Assembly: GCA_036850595.1 (NCBI GenBank)
Contig: CM072162.1
Coordinates: 16,235,758-16,299,757, forward strand
Direction: 5' to 3'
Length of the DNA: 64,000 bases
Source: Rhyacichthys aspro
Taxonomy: Eukaryota > Chordata > Actinopteri > Gobiiformes > Rhyacichthyidae
In this document: one piece after another, positions 14,711 to 27,602 of the stretch
Layout: each line of letters begins with the position of its first letter
Numbering within the stretch: position 1 is the stretch's first letter
Position numbers and translations under genes: made by a program
The notes under the pieces: model-generated
What the model was told of the DNA's origin: nothing
What the model saw: only the letters and a program-made list of their open reading frames with translations
Database searches by the model: none

Positions 14711-15435
14711 AGTGTTGCCGATGATTTGGATCAGACAAATAGCAACGACTAATTTAAATGGCGACGTGACCTTTTGAAAGCTTCAGTCTAATTAACCTTT
14801 CTCGACGCATGCAGGTACTGTATGTGGAATTAGGCCATGAGCAACAACCGGGATGAGCTTATCACACGGAAGAGCTAGCTAAACTCAAATCCTCCGCAAG
14901 CACACAGTGTACTGGGAATTATGACATTTGTAGAGCTTACTGAAAATATAACTATTTAATGTGATGTTTTGTTGTAGAGGAAAAAGCAATAGAATGACTT
15001 GATTAAAACACAAACAGTCACAGAAAATACTATCAATTGCCCTGTTTTAGTTCTCAGCATTTGGTCAGTGGCCCATTAGCACTGTACTGACTGTGAGTTT
15101 GTGGCATTCAGTAAAACACTGTAGGAGATGATCTTGTGACAAAACACACTGATGGTGTCTTTTGTGTTCAGAACAACAGATTAAATCAATTCATATTCAA
15201 ACCAAAGCATGTAACCTTTTCCCGAGCAGAAGCATGTTGTAAGCAGATCAGTCACTGGTCTCCATTGCTCTGGCCCAATTAGTGGCTACGCTACATTAAT
15301 GTGATCAGGAAGCAAGTATCAACACTATTCCTCCAGCCATTATACAATTAAATCCAATCACCTGCACTAAAGGACGATAATTTATAAGAGAGAGAAGGGA
15401 GAGAGGGGAAAGTTTGGGCACGATCTGTTCAGTAC

Positions 15436-15456
15436 ATTAATGAAAATTAATTAATC
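15436..15456 (+). promoter_or_regulatory. Cluster of ATTAAT homeodomain sites
   Basis: ATTAATGAAAATTAATTAAT carries overlapping TAAT/ATTA cores. It closes a segment from about 15.27 kb holding CCAATTAG, ACATTAATG and ACAATTAAAT, which may be a developmental enhancer. AT-rich composition raises the chance expectation. Confidence 0.2.
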
Positions 15457-17653
15457 ACTTGGGGACTCGGCACAACACCAAAATGGACTAGGTTGGAGAA
15501 CAAAGTCATTAAATTTGATATTGTGGAATTTGGAAACATAAATAATGATAAAGACCCTTTAGGGTACTTAAATAATAAGTACGATAAAATAGCAATAAAA
15601 CAGATTTCTAATATTAACACTGACCTACATTAATAGAAGCACAATACTCAAAGCTATTTACAGTACACTGCACATTATGGAGCAGCACTGAGAATATAAC
15701 ATGGCCCAGGCAGCACTAAATCTCAGAAGAGGTTGGTAATCCCTGTGTATTTTCAGTCATCATGGCCCACTGCTATGGTCTGTTCTTTCACTGCTGTACC
15801 TGTTGTGTTAAACAGATTCACTCTTAGGGGCGTTCACCTGGCTTCTTTAAACAGGGTGTGAATATGTAAGATATCATAGTGGGAATGCATTTTGGGAGCA
15901 CATGAGCAAAATGACTGCTCCTAGCCGCGTTGAACCCACTGAGGAGGGTGGCTAATCCTATCATTCTACACCATTCATCTCCAATCCACTTGGCTTTCAG
16001 CATTTTTCTCAACGGGCAATTTGTGGCTTCCCTGCTGGATCTCCTCAAAGCCAATGTGTTAGGACTACAAAACACTTCCAGTGCCGCCTGGGAGTCAGAG
16101 ACAAGGCCACTAAATGCAGTCTATGACCCTGTCACAGGCTGTACTGACAGCTGCCAGCCCACTGTGCACTGCCAGGAATAGCTTAATGACAGACGCATTC
16201 AAAAACTGTGGCCTGTCAACATCAAATTAAAACAAAAAGGAGGCTGTTGACCTCAGGATCATTAGTCAGCAATTACAATGCTGTCTGTACCTTACAAGAA
16301 CACAGCCTGGAAGCTAGAATCCTGTTTTTTTTTTCTGTCTCAGCAGAATACTCTCCAAAGACTCAAAAGGATCATTAAAGTAAATGAAACAATATTGATG
16401 TTTTTGGAAAAACATGGCTATCCCTTCATTCGAAAGGTCACAGTCCAAGTTAATGTTTAATATGGACTGGAATATGAAACAGTCTAAGGCTGAATGGCTT
16501 CCAGATGGTGGCGTCCCCCTGAATACAGTCTGTGTGACAGATGCTATGCTGGGTTCCAAGCAGCCGTCCATGACAAAACGAGACAGGGGACCCGCATTAA
16601 CTGTCTCCTCTGTTCCAGTACTGTATATCCTCCTAATTCTTCAGAGGGAAGCCACCCCAGGGTCTGACTGTACGAAAATACATGAACACACATACACACA
16701 GGTGAGTGGTTTGCCTTTCACACTTGGCAACACAACGCTGGAAAGCAAGTAATTATTCCCTCAGTAAGAAGCTTTTGTTAATGGTTGAAATATGCATGTC
16801 TAAAATTATTGTAAATCTACAAAAAAAAAAATCTTTCTAATTTGTCCTAAATCAAATGTCAGGATTATAGTTGTCACTGGTTCAGTTGTTGCAATGGCTG
16901 CTCTCTATGTGAAAGTGACGATGATGAAATTAGGGTCTGCTCAAGCAAATATAAAAAATCATCACTAATATTGATCAGGAAGCCAGTGTTATTATCACAG
17001 CTCATGTGAAAAATAAGTTACTAAGAATCCATATCCATATTTCTGGCCATATTTCTGTCTCACCTGAGCCAGCCTTGGGAGCAAACAGAGTGTGACAGGC
17101 AGTGAGCAGAGGAGGGGGCTGTTTGACAACCTGATGCCCAAGCTGTAACTGCACTCTCAGACTGCACAACTCGTCCAGCTCCCATGTGATGTGTTAGAGC
17201 CCAGCTGGTGACGATGGCATCAGGGCCATGGTCAGTTAGAGTCCATGAGCTGTGGCAGGCTGCTGCTCTTTCAACCACATAAAAAACAAACAGCAAGACC
17301 TCAGGCAGAGAAGATGTGGACTAAGCCTCCTAAAGCTCAGGAAAAAGACACATAGAAATACAGTCAAACATACAGACTGTCACCTACAAACACTACAGCC
17401 AAATGAATTGGAAAATCCACAACACAGTGCATTCTTCCACATCTTTAACTTTTCTGTGGGTTCAATGTCAGGTTTCATGGTTCAGGTTGATAACCATTTT
17501 TATCTGTAAGATATCTTTTAGCAATCAGCCTTATGACTTCTGCACATCTGCTTTAGCATCTCAGCTATCTTAAACAAATGGTAAAGAAAAATACACATAG
17601 ATAAATAGACATGTGCCATGTTTACAGGTAACTATCACCTGTTCAAATTTAGA

Positions 17654-17667
17654 GTTTCTATGGTTAC
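17654..17667 (-). promoter_or_regulatory. RFX X-box match
   Basis: The minus strand reads GTAACCATAGAAAC, a full match to the X-box consensus GTHNYYATRRNAAC bound by RFX factors. Motif evidence only. Confidence 0.4.
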
Positions 17668-20530
17668 TGCTGTCACCATCCACTGAGAAGCTTCTGGAGA
17701 AAAACATATTCATTTAAGCCATTACCTGTAGAACCTGTTCAGGAATTGCTTTGGATTGCCTAAAAGAACTATTTTCCACTTCTCTAGTTCATTTTGAGTG
17801 GACTAGTAAAGTGGTACAACACCACTAAAAAACTGCAAAAGCTCTTCTTTTTTATTTCAAACATGTGGGGATAACAGTGAAAGGCACTTTCAGTGGTAAG
17901 TCTGTTGATATTGCTCTTATGACGTGATGGTTGTTGCACTTTTCTGAAGCCTGAAGAGAGCATCTCATCAAGAAATAGAGATCTATAGAAATAGATATAA
18001 ATATATAAATAGAAAGCTGTAAAAGTTTATTTTGTGTTCAGCTTTGTTTTGTCTCCCTTTTCATTGTAATGCCCTGGAATCCAGATTAGAAAGATGCTGG
18101 ATTCCCAAATGTAGCCCCCCCATTTGCCCATGTGGCAAAATGCCTGTCTTTAGTGGGATCATATTTCTGTCCAACTGTAAGGCTCATAGTAAGACCTTTT
18201 CAGACGAGTGAGAATGTGCTTGGCGCTGATCAGCTCACCAAGAACTTGGCTTTGCTGCAAGAGGCTGCAAGACACTCTCTTAACAAAGAACTGGGGCTCA
18301 AGAACCCTCGGAGCCACTCTTCAAGTAAGTCTTGCAAATAAAAGCAGGCCAGACCCAACTCAATGAGGGCCACATCCTTGCTCATAGAAAGACGCAGGTA
18401 TTTTTTTCAATTCAGTTTTCAATGGTGAAGAGGCTTCTTTTTGTCCTTTCTGCAAAGAAAGACAAGACAGACTACGACTAAGATAAGAAGGTATCAGCTG
18501 ATTGTAGAAAGCCAGTCAATCACAGAAAAGCTCTGTTTGTACGGAAAGCTTCCTCAACACAGAGCAGCTGTAAAATATATTAGACAGGATCTGCTTACTT
18601 CAAGTAAAAACAAAACTCTTACTCTTGTAAACATTATGGATTTTGGGGCAAGTAAATTAAGCTGTAAACAAAATAAAGCTGTAGAATGAGGTGGAACCAA
18701 GAGGACTGGGGTGTTTGTAGATGAAAGCAGACAAATGCTGATGAAATCCTGGGATTAGGCCCAAGGGCAAGGTGCTGTTGGCCAGACAAGCACATAAGGC
18801 CTCAAACTCATGCAAAGAGCTTATTACTCTGAGCAAATGACATGCTTTCAGAGTCCATAACACAACAACTGTTATTAGAGGACTTTAAGATTAGCCTAAT
18901 GCTGCTGATTTTGATACAACTCCAAAACACTTATCACAGCCGATTCAACTTCACAATCTATTTAATTGCTACCTAGAGGTGTCTGCCGCTCACACAATAA
19001 GTCATCAACAGTGCAGAAATATGTCACAATCATCTTTAATGAAACTGGCACTCATCTATGTCTCCTCTCCCTGTTGGGAAGCACTTGCATTGATTGGTCT
19101 CTGATGAGGCTGGAGGGCAGTGGGATGGTGTTGAAAATATGATTTGTGGCTATCTGGTGTGATGCTGATTTGTTTACCCTCAGCAGGGAGGGTAAATCCA
19201 TATATCATGTGGACCAGACTACAACATCAGAGTAGACAAGAGGCTTTGACGGAGTGTGAACGATCAGCAGACTGTCGACTCATAGTCTCATTTCAAGTAC
19301 TTACCATTCAGTCTCAAAAATACTAAATTCAAAGGCTCCCTTCAAACCTGGCATTAAATCGAGACAGAGTAATTGGATTTAATGTAGCCAGGGTTGTGAA
19401 TGCACTAAATGTGTTCAGATCCATCCTGAATGTGTCCCGAGACAGATGTATTTAGTTCTCTGTGGCGGTGTGTGTACAAAGGATTTTTAAGATTTAACAT
19501 CTGATTAAGGCTAATTCCCATAACACCAAGTACAACACTCACTGAGCATGCTAATAATATCAGTGGCTTATACACAACGGAAATAACTCAATATTATAGT
19601 GGTAATAAGAAAAGCTTTTTTCCCATTAACAAAGGTGTTGTTTTGCATATGAAGTTGAAAAGTGAAACAACACATGTAACACAGGAGGCCAATACCAGGT
19701 GTGAATACCACACATTGAGCTGGCAACATGTGTCCAGAGAGGACACATTGAAATGCAAGGCCTGAATGAGGCCAAAGATAGTGGCACACATGCAACGAAA
19801 CCATCTGTAAAAAAAACCGCTCAAATTTCAGTTCTTTATTTCCTGTAAAAGTCTAAACATATGGAACAACTAATCTTGCACCGTGGCACTCACTCAAACT
19901 TAGTCTTAGTTTTACAGTTTTACAATTTTAGTGTGAAGTCACCAAACCATTGTGATTTGGACAGAGACTGGTCACACAAGGCTGTGATTCATATTTGAGA
20001 AACAAGATTAGTCTCTTGGGATATAAGAGGGAGGCAGGCCTTATAGGGTTCACCTGGGGGCATTTAAGATATAAATGCTTAACATTCAGACCTGACGGGG
20101 TCTATCAATAATACACTGCTCTGACAGAACACTCTTAAAAAGAGCTCATCTCATTCCTTGAGTAGAGACCACCTGAGTAGTTGTACTACTGAGGTGAATA
20201 CAAAGGCTTTCTTTTAATTTATTCAGAAACCCTGGTCTACAAGAAAAGCCTCATTTAACAAACATGAAACATTACCAGTTGTGATGTGTTCTTTGTTGTA
20301 TGGCTTAAATAAAAGGAAGATTAAGTCTTTTCAAAACTGTATCTAAAACAAAAGATGCTAAATCCTTTTGTTCTTGTACCTTCTCCAAATTTTTCAGACA
20401 CAGCTTTTCTCACTGAACGATTACTTTCTGTCAAATGGAAAACAAAGGCATATAATTCAGTGCTTTCAAGCTGCACAGAAGAGACATTATTTTCCTCCAA
20501 TGAGTGTGTAGCATAACACAGTGTACTCAC

Positions 20531-20652
20531 CACAGTGTTCAAGCCGTGCTCCTTCACCAGCCTGAGGGAGTTCTGGTAGCATGAGGTGAGGTCATTGGTC
20601 TCGGTGGGGCCCACATGACCTCTGGCCACCGGGCCCACAGTGTGGATCACAT
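20531..20652 (-). CDS. macrod2: Internal coding exon of a MacroD-type macrodomain protein (macrod2-like)
   Basis: Read on the minus strand, the exon gives 40 full codons, starting VIHTVGPVARGH and ending LVKEHGLNTV, with CYQNSL between. MacroD proteins are ADP-ribose-binding hydrolases that remove mono-ADP-ribose from protein side chains and hydrolyse O-acetyl-ADP-ribose. This piece covers the central VIHTVGP strand and the helix after it. The catalytic GGGGVDG loop and the AFPCISTG phosphate-binding loop would be in the neighbouring exons, which are not in the window. The acceptor is TTTTCTGACAG and the donor is GTG|GTGAGT. The exon starts with AT, the last two bases of a split codon; an upstream T would make the conserved Tyr of KYVIHTVGP. 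It ends in phase 0, where the family continues with Ala-Phe-Pro. By eye about 22 of 40 residues match human MACROD2 and about 20 match MACROD1. ARGH and LVKE favour MACROD2, but macrod1 remains possible. The exon call is firm; the paralogue is not. Confidence 0.9.
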
Positions 20653-23600
20653 CTGTCAGAAAAGGGGACAGCACACAAAGCTCAATTTGACACAGCCCAC
20701 TTCTAGCAAGGTTATAGAGTTGGCACTAGTTCCATGTTGTGTGAGGATAAGGACAAGTGTTTAAATGCTTTCAGCTGCCTGCCACAACACTCAGGTTTAC
20801 AATGTGCAAAGTCATCATCAAATACAAAATATGATCAACTTTGTCTTCACAATGAGACAATGGGGAAAGCACAAGCAACCCACTGTCTGAAATGAATGCA
20901 TTTATTCAATAAATGAAACGGCAGCTTAGATAGAAAATCAATTACAAGATTCTTTTATGCCATCTACTCAAATATTCATATCTCTCCCCGTCCTCTCTTT
21001 GCCTACGCATAGTAATGTCTTGGGCTGTCAATCACTGTTCTCCCTGTCTGGCCAGGCCAGACTGAGGAATGCAGCATCTTAATTGAATTATAGCAGTGAT
21101 GACAGGAAAATAAGAGAATCTGGGCAGTGACTTGACAGAAACATAATCTGGCGTATTCTGCCTGACTAACCTTGGCCTTCTCAGTGTTGGACAGGACAGG
21201 TCAACATCATTATACAACAGGGAACTCAGCATTACCCCTGCAACATTTCAGGAGCAGAACGCAAAAGATTTACATACACACTGAAATTTGTGTTGAGTGA
21301 CCTTTGAACCTTTGAACTACTGTTGTACATTTATTGCCTGTTCACATTAAATTATCATCAGATTCATTTATTTTGGTAAGAACATTTTTTTTGTCACAGA
21401 GAAACCATAGTAAAAATGTATTATATTGCAGAAATAGCAGAATCTATTTAGCTCTATGTCACTCAAACTGGTAATAGGGCATGCATTAATGCAGCTAATT
21501 TGTCTGAATGTGCAACACTCAGATAAGAACTATAGGATCTATTTATAAATAAATCCATTTAATATGAAACACTTGCACTCTAAAGGTCACTAGAGCAACT
21601 ATACTGTCTCAAACAAACTGTTTTGCCATGGCCTCCATCCTTTTAATTTCATAATGCTAAAATCATATATCATATTACAGTATTAAATGTCAAGTCTGTG
21701 AGTCTCTCCCCTCAACTTACATAGTGCAGTTTCTCAGCAGCCGACCTGGCACTGACTCTGAGAGGGAGCTGTTGCCCTGTTTCAAGGAAGGAACCATCCA
21801 CATGATTTTGAGGATATATGTCTTAGCGTGGATAGTTGTACAGATTGTTGCTAAAATGAATCACATACACAAATTGTATAAGTGTCCAATTCAGTTTGCT
21901 GTGAAAAAGAAAGACTTTTGTGGCTAAAGTGACAAAGCAGACTGTTTCAAAGCAACTTTCCCATCCATTCATCATTATTGGCAAACCACAATTCAAGGCT
22001 CATTAAATATAGATCAAGTACGACTCATACATTTGCAATTTAACACATCAAGTTCCCAATTCTGTGCGCTCAAATCTTAAATAGAACGAATCTGGACAAT
22101 TTCAGATCCAGTTGAGGAAAGACAAGAGGAAACAGACACAAAACAAAGCAGGCTGTGTGTAAAATGTAGACCCTCTTGTGTTTTCTTACATCTCACCACA
22201 CCATTTACTTTAATATAAAACACTTAGCCTCACTTTCCCTCAGAATAAATGTAAGCTGTATTACCACTTTTGACCATAAATCATTCATGGATTAAATTTA
22301 ACTCAGTTGTATGTCTTGTTGCTTAATAGGTCAGGATGATAAAATGTGTGGCCAACTGCTGTAATCAAGTGGCTCTTGCTGGCTTTGCTCAAGAGGTGAG
22401 TCTGACTGTTGGAAAGCTGGGAACCGAGGGGTTTGGGTGCTCCCCAGTTCAGCTGAGGTTGGGCTGTAATGAGAATGGAGCTGTCTGAACTATTGTCTTT
22501 TTCCAGAATCGCAGGCTGAAAATTGTGCTGCACAATGTGGTTATAATGGGACACGTGGTTAGTTGTTTTTGCTGCATAATTCATGAGGTTCTTCACTACA
22601 AGAACGGCAACATGCCAATTAGAGTATGGGCAAGCGCCAAAAACCAGACTACTGGTGAATTCATGAAAATTTAAACAGTTCTTATCTCACCAGTACCCAC
22701 GTCTCCACTCGCACATCTTCAACACTTCCACATCAAATAAATATTTATACAGCAGTGTTTCTGTGAGGTGAAAGACATATTTCATTTTGTAACTAAGCAG
22801 GAAAATTACAACAAGAACTGTTAGCTGCTGTAGCGCTCCAAAGAGCTCTGACAGCTGCTGTGGGAGCTCGGAAAAGTTAAACACAAATGACCTTATACCC
22901 TTGGTCTTGGTACAACTGGGGATATTTATTTTGTTCAAAGAGAGCATACACAAAAGCAGAACTGCAATTATGGTTACCAAATACAAAAGAAAATGAATTC
23001 ACTGAAATGCATTGGTTTTGATAGAAGAAAAGACTCCGCCAATCATAATAAAGAACACACTGGGCCTGAGGTTTAACAAAGACAACATGTAAAGAACTCA
23101 AATTGATCTAAGATCTTGCAGGACAGGGTCAAAAAAGTTGTTTGACCCACTGATCTCCTAACCTCTATCCAGAGTGTAGGACATAACTGTGTAAAGTAAT
23201 GACTATTTGACTTCGAGATCCATTCGGTCTTCGTCGTCTTCTTCATGCACCAAAAGATAACAATAGTGTAGATTTACTGTATCCTAGCACCAATAAGCCG
23301 TGTAGCACAGCAGTGATGAGTTCAGGTCTTCTTCTTTCCCTAAACTCGGTCTGCTTCTGTTTTAATGTAGAATCAAATTCTAATTTTTTTTTCCAGAGGA
23401 ATATCACAAGCACTATTTATAGCAGTACTTTTTTTTTTTTCTTTTCTTCCAAAATATGAATAATACATACTGTTCTTTACGTGAGACTTTAAAAAGCTTT
23501 GGCTGATAATCCATTCAATGTGATGTGACAGAAAATAAATCATTAAATCAGTTCTGTTCTTTTTAGAATATACACAATCGTTTTCATCGTTATGTGCCTC

Positions 23601-26389
23601 CATTTGCTCACAGACGACATCTTACACAAGAAAATGGCAGTGTAATCTTGATCACATCGGGGGGTTGCACTGAATACATGAACCTTCTACACTCAGCCCC
23701 TAATGGCTCTATATTAATTACTGAAAATTGTGTCATTACTGAGATATAATTTAAATATTCATACCAGACGTAATATCTTGTTAGTCTTATTTTGAAAGGG
23801 AGAAAATGAACCCTTAAAATACAAAAATATGCCTCGTCGTTTTAACATGCTTTGTATAAACAGGATTATATCTATTAGATCAGTAGATGTGCTTTTTAAA
23901 ATACTTTTTCTTTTTGCTTTAAAAATAAAACTGCACACACTCTGAGACTACTGCCACTTGATTTAATCATCTAGAGTCTGGCTCGAGGTTAAAAGGTTTG
24001 AGACACAAATGAAACTGCAAAGACCAATGACTCAAATAACCAAAGGCCTATGGTACAGTATCTGCCAAGCAACTGTAATAAAAAATATGACAAGAATCAA
24101 ATATAGGACCAAATGAAATCACACAAAGCATAAAAGCTAATTCTGAAGCAAAACACTGTCGCTCCAGCCCAGTGCAGATTAAAAACTTTCTAATGTAAAC
24201 ACCTACTGCTATTTCTGCTGTTGATCTGTGCAGGTGACCATGAAATAATAAGGTAGAATTACAGAGATTCTCAAGTGCACTTCGCAAGTTTCAATCGTGG
24301 ATTAATCTTCACTCAAACAAGATGTAGGATTGTTTTTGCATACAAACAGAGCAAAATCTGGTAATGCAATCAGGTGCCGACAACTACCTGGCCAAAAACT
24401 TATATAAGTATATATTTATAATAGTAAATTCAATCAGGGACAATTGTCTGGGTTTTGAGAACTACAGTTACTACAACTACAAATGCGTGATTAAATTGCC
24501 AATATTTATCCCCATTTCTTATTTCTTTCCTTTTATCTATTCATGTTTTCCTTTTTTGTATGGTAAAAGACATATTCAGCGCTGAATATATTAGTTTATG
24601 GGTAGCAGTTACTTACATTACATAATTGCTGATAGGAGTAGACCAATGAGAGTACTTCTTTCTTCCATATTTACATAATCCTTTAATGTAAAAGGGTCTT
24701 GTAAAGTGTGCACATGCATTATGTAAAACACACAAATATCAAATAGGGACACAGTATTACCACATTCATAAACAACAATCTCGGGCCAACAGCAGAAAAT
24801 CTGTGAATAAATAAATAAAGCTGTAATTAAGACATCTGTAATTTTGTTCCTTTATATCTATTTCAAATGGACTGGACATGAAATGACCCTTTAAAAGACC
24901 TGCTGTTGAGCACGCGACTGAACATCTTACACAGACCTACTAAAATATTCGTCAGAGCTTCCCAGAGCCGTGGAACAACTACCAAAGGGACATGTGCACA
25001 CTTCAAAGACGCCACTTTCTTAGCAACTAAAAATCTTTTGAAATATCTCGACTTCATTTAGCACAGAAGTGCTGTGCTATTCAGAGAGGGACCAGCACTC
25101 CACAGCCTAATCAATCTTTCATTTTCACTTGCCCGCACTGACTTTAAGACCGCCTTACAGTTCCACATAATAATTCAAAGCAGCACAGAATACTCCAACG
25201 TATTTATTGTAGTGTGGCTGCTCCTGAAAGCACCATTCAGGCTGACAACCCTTGAGGTGCATAAACACAGTCAGTAGTGGAGGTATGTGGAAATAAAGAT
25301 CTATTACAAAATACAATGGAGCTGCACACAATAATCAAAGCTCTTTCGTTCTGCCCATGCTAATTATCCTCCACAGCTAGGAATCAACAAAGCATATAAT
25401 GACTTACAGCCCATTAAGAAATTGTGGACAAAATTAAATTTAAACGTAGCTGCCATTTTTATGGGTCAAGCCAGAATATGAGACTGGGCAAGCTTTGAGA
25501 GGGCCATGCCAATAAATTTAACTGTCCCAATAAAATCCAAGGAAAATCTGATGGATCATCACTTCACTCTTAATTGCAGAAGAGGCTGATCTTACATGGA
25601 CTTGCACAATGTTAGGAACACATGTGATGAGCAATGTTGAAAGCTTTTTAATCAATTGTCATACAACATAAATTGTTTTTATTCCACGCCTTTGGCCCTT
25701 AAAACAACAGGGAGATGAATGCATGTGTGAACTGCCCCCTGCCTGGATTTTATTTCCTTTGTTTATATGTGAATGTGTCTCACTCAGCGACAAACAGAAG
25801 AAAAGAAAAGGAGCTGACAAGTGACTAGAGTAAAACCAGAGTTAATGCTTAGTGTTAATGTTTTAAATGAGAAGATAAAGTAGATGTACAATTTTAGTAG
25901 TCAAACATTTAGTTTTCTAAATAATATGGTATTTTCTTGTAAGGTTTCTTGTAGTTTTCAGAATCAAATGTCTGCTGCATTTTTCTCTGACCTGATTTAC
26001 AAGAGCTTCACAGTGTAATACATCAGAACAAACTGAGGAAAAGAAGATCAATAACGTAATACAACTTGTCTTGTTGCCATTATTATTGGATTTTTGCTTT
26101 GTTTTCTTTTAAAACATAATGAAAATTGAGGAGGGAAACGACTAAAGCCTTGTATTGTGCCAAATAATTAATGCATACATTACTATAATGTTATATTGTT
26201 GTTCACTGATGTGAAGCATTGTCAAGCAGTCCAAATATAACATCAATCTGTTAACTTTTCTTTTAATTAATGAATGCTTGCCCATCGTAACATGACAGGA
26301 TATAAGTGTCAGTCATTGTGAGACGAAGGGGACACATCTATTTTGTGTCAGTCATGAAGCTGTCTTTTTGAAGCGCTCAATGGCCCATG

Positions 26390-26408
26390 AAAAAAAAAAA
26401 AAAAAAAA
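26390..26408. repeat. Poly-A run of 19
   Basis: Uninterrupted homopolymer about 300 bp from the A-rich tract beside the SINE. The sequence between is not recognised as part of an element. Confidence 0.9.
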
Positions 26409-26675
26409 TCAAAGAGATGACATCTTGCTTCAAAGAGCTTGCTAGCATTTCCATTCCTTCATCTCAGAGTGTAACTCACTGTCAGTGTGTCAGGGCAGTG
26501 CACGGCAGAAAACCTTTTTGGCAGGTCAGGAACCACCTGGGTACACAAAGGAGCTACACAAGTGCTGAATATTTATAGAGCCATTCTGTTATTAAGTGAC
26601 CTCAAGACTGCAGAGACAGAAATTTCCTTTTTTATTGTACTTTTTTGGAAAATCAAGTTCATGAAATATAAGCAC

Positions 26676-26727
26676 AAAAGAAAAAAAAAATTAAAACAAA
26701 ACAAAACAAACAAACAAATAAAAACAC
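26676..26727. repeat. A-rich low-complexity tract with AAACA/AAAC units
   Basis: A run of ten A is followed by repeated AAAAC and AAAC units and an AAATAAAAAC end. It adjoins the 3' end of the minus-strand SINE, so it may derive from the SINE tail region. Confidence 0.8.
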
Positions 26728-26739
26728 ACCCCTTGAACC

Positions 26740-26953
26740 CCTCTTAGGCACACAAAGCACTTTAATCATGCTTCCATTCACCCTTCCCATTCAACAAGTC
26801 ACAACAGTCCTGGGGCAGACTGATGGACAGACAACCACCACCAAAAACACCACCACAATCCCCCTAACGCCTGGTGATGTATAAACGACAGTATGACGTA
26901 GAGGAAGACGGGATCGAACCGACAACCCTCTACTTTCTGAGCCACTGCAGCAT
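26740..26953 (-). mobile_element. tRNA-derived SINE, degraded copy
   Basis: On the minus strand the head reads GCAGTGGCTCAGAAAGTAGAG followed by GGGTTGTCGGTTCGATCCC. This resembles the A box (TGGCTCAG, 26937-26944) and B box (GGTTCGATCCC, 26910-26920) of a tRNA-like pol III promoter. The 3' part has GTGAATGGAAGC and TTAAAGTGCTTTGTGTG (about 26747-26764), like the shared tail of many percomorph fish SINEs ending in TAAAGCGCTTTGAGTGG. About 25 bases seem missing between the A-box region and GGGTTGTCGG, compared with the family form I know. There is no coding capacity. An A/C-rich low-complexity block adjoins the 3' end. No target-site duplication was identified by eye. Confidence 0.75.
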
Positions 26954-27588
26954 GTGATTTTTATCCTTTGTCATCCACATTTGGCAGTAAAAAATGACAA
27001 ATAAATCTAGACTTGCATTAGACGTGTTTGCTAATATTGATTGATGATTTAGAATTGCTTCCTCAGTTGGGGTTTGGGCAGTGGATGGGAAAAAGTCTAC
27101 AACCATGCAGTCCAGAGATGATGTAATAACACTGAATTAGAACAATGCTGTGAAGTGCAGGCGTTTTGCAGGTTAATTAAACCTAGTCCCATGCCCAGAG
27201 TAAAATGGTTATAAAAAACGTTTACTCATACATTTACCTTCACATTGTTCTAAGGATGGATTATGTGGCATGGCTTATCTTAAAAACAGTAATTCAATAA
27301 ATTCCATTTCTCTGAATATAGAAATAAGGAATATTAAACTAAAAATGGAGAACTAGTAACCAGAAAAACAGTCCTTCAAATTAAAACCCTTAGTAAATGC
27401 AAGTGTGTGCACTGTTGGAGCAGGTTCTGTCCGAACTGTAACAGCCACAAGAATGACCACATTCCCAGTGAGTGTGTTTTGGCCTGATTGCTCGTCTGGC
27501 CCCTCTCAGCATGCACACAGCTGTTCCCATGTTGGTCACTGAGAATTACTAAATGAAGTGTGTACACCCACTCGGACATGGAACTAGT

Positions 27589-27602
27589 GTTGTCATGGTG
27601 AC
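27589..27602 (-). promoter_or_regulatory. RFX X-box match
   Basis: The minus strand reads GTCACCATGACAAC, a full match to GTHNYYATRRNAAC. It sits at the edge of a GC-richer, CpG-containing stretch (27.59-27.73 kb), which makes a regulatory role a little more likely. Confidence 0.45.

Larger units (their letters stand above)
1..20530 (-). other. Intron downstream of the macrodomain exon (3' end outside the window)
   Basis: This is at least 20.5 kb of non-coding DNA transcribed on the minus strand. It begins with the GTGAGT donor at 20525-20530 and is a phase-0 intron. No next exon encoding the AFPCISTG loop was found by reading for its reverse-complement pattern. Open frames here are short, unrelated to known families and lack exon context. 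The contents are AT-rich single-copy sequence, short homopolymers, a small tandem duplication, a palindrome at 5.4 kb and possible regulatory islands at 14.7 and 15.3 kb, listed separately. I see nothing else supportable in the remaining stretches. Confidence 0.8.
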
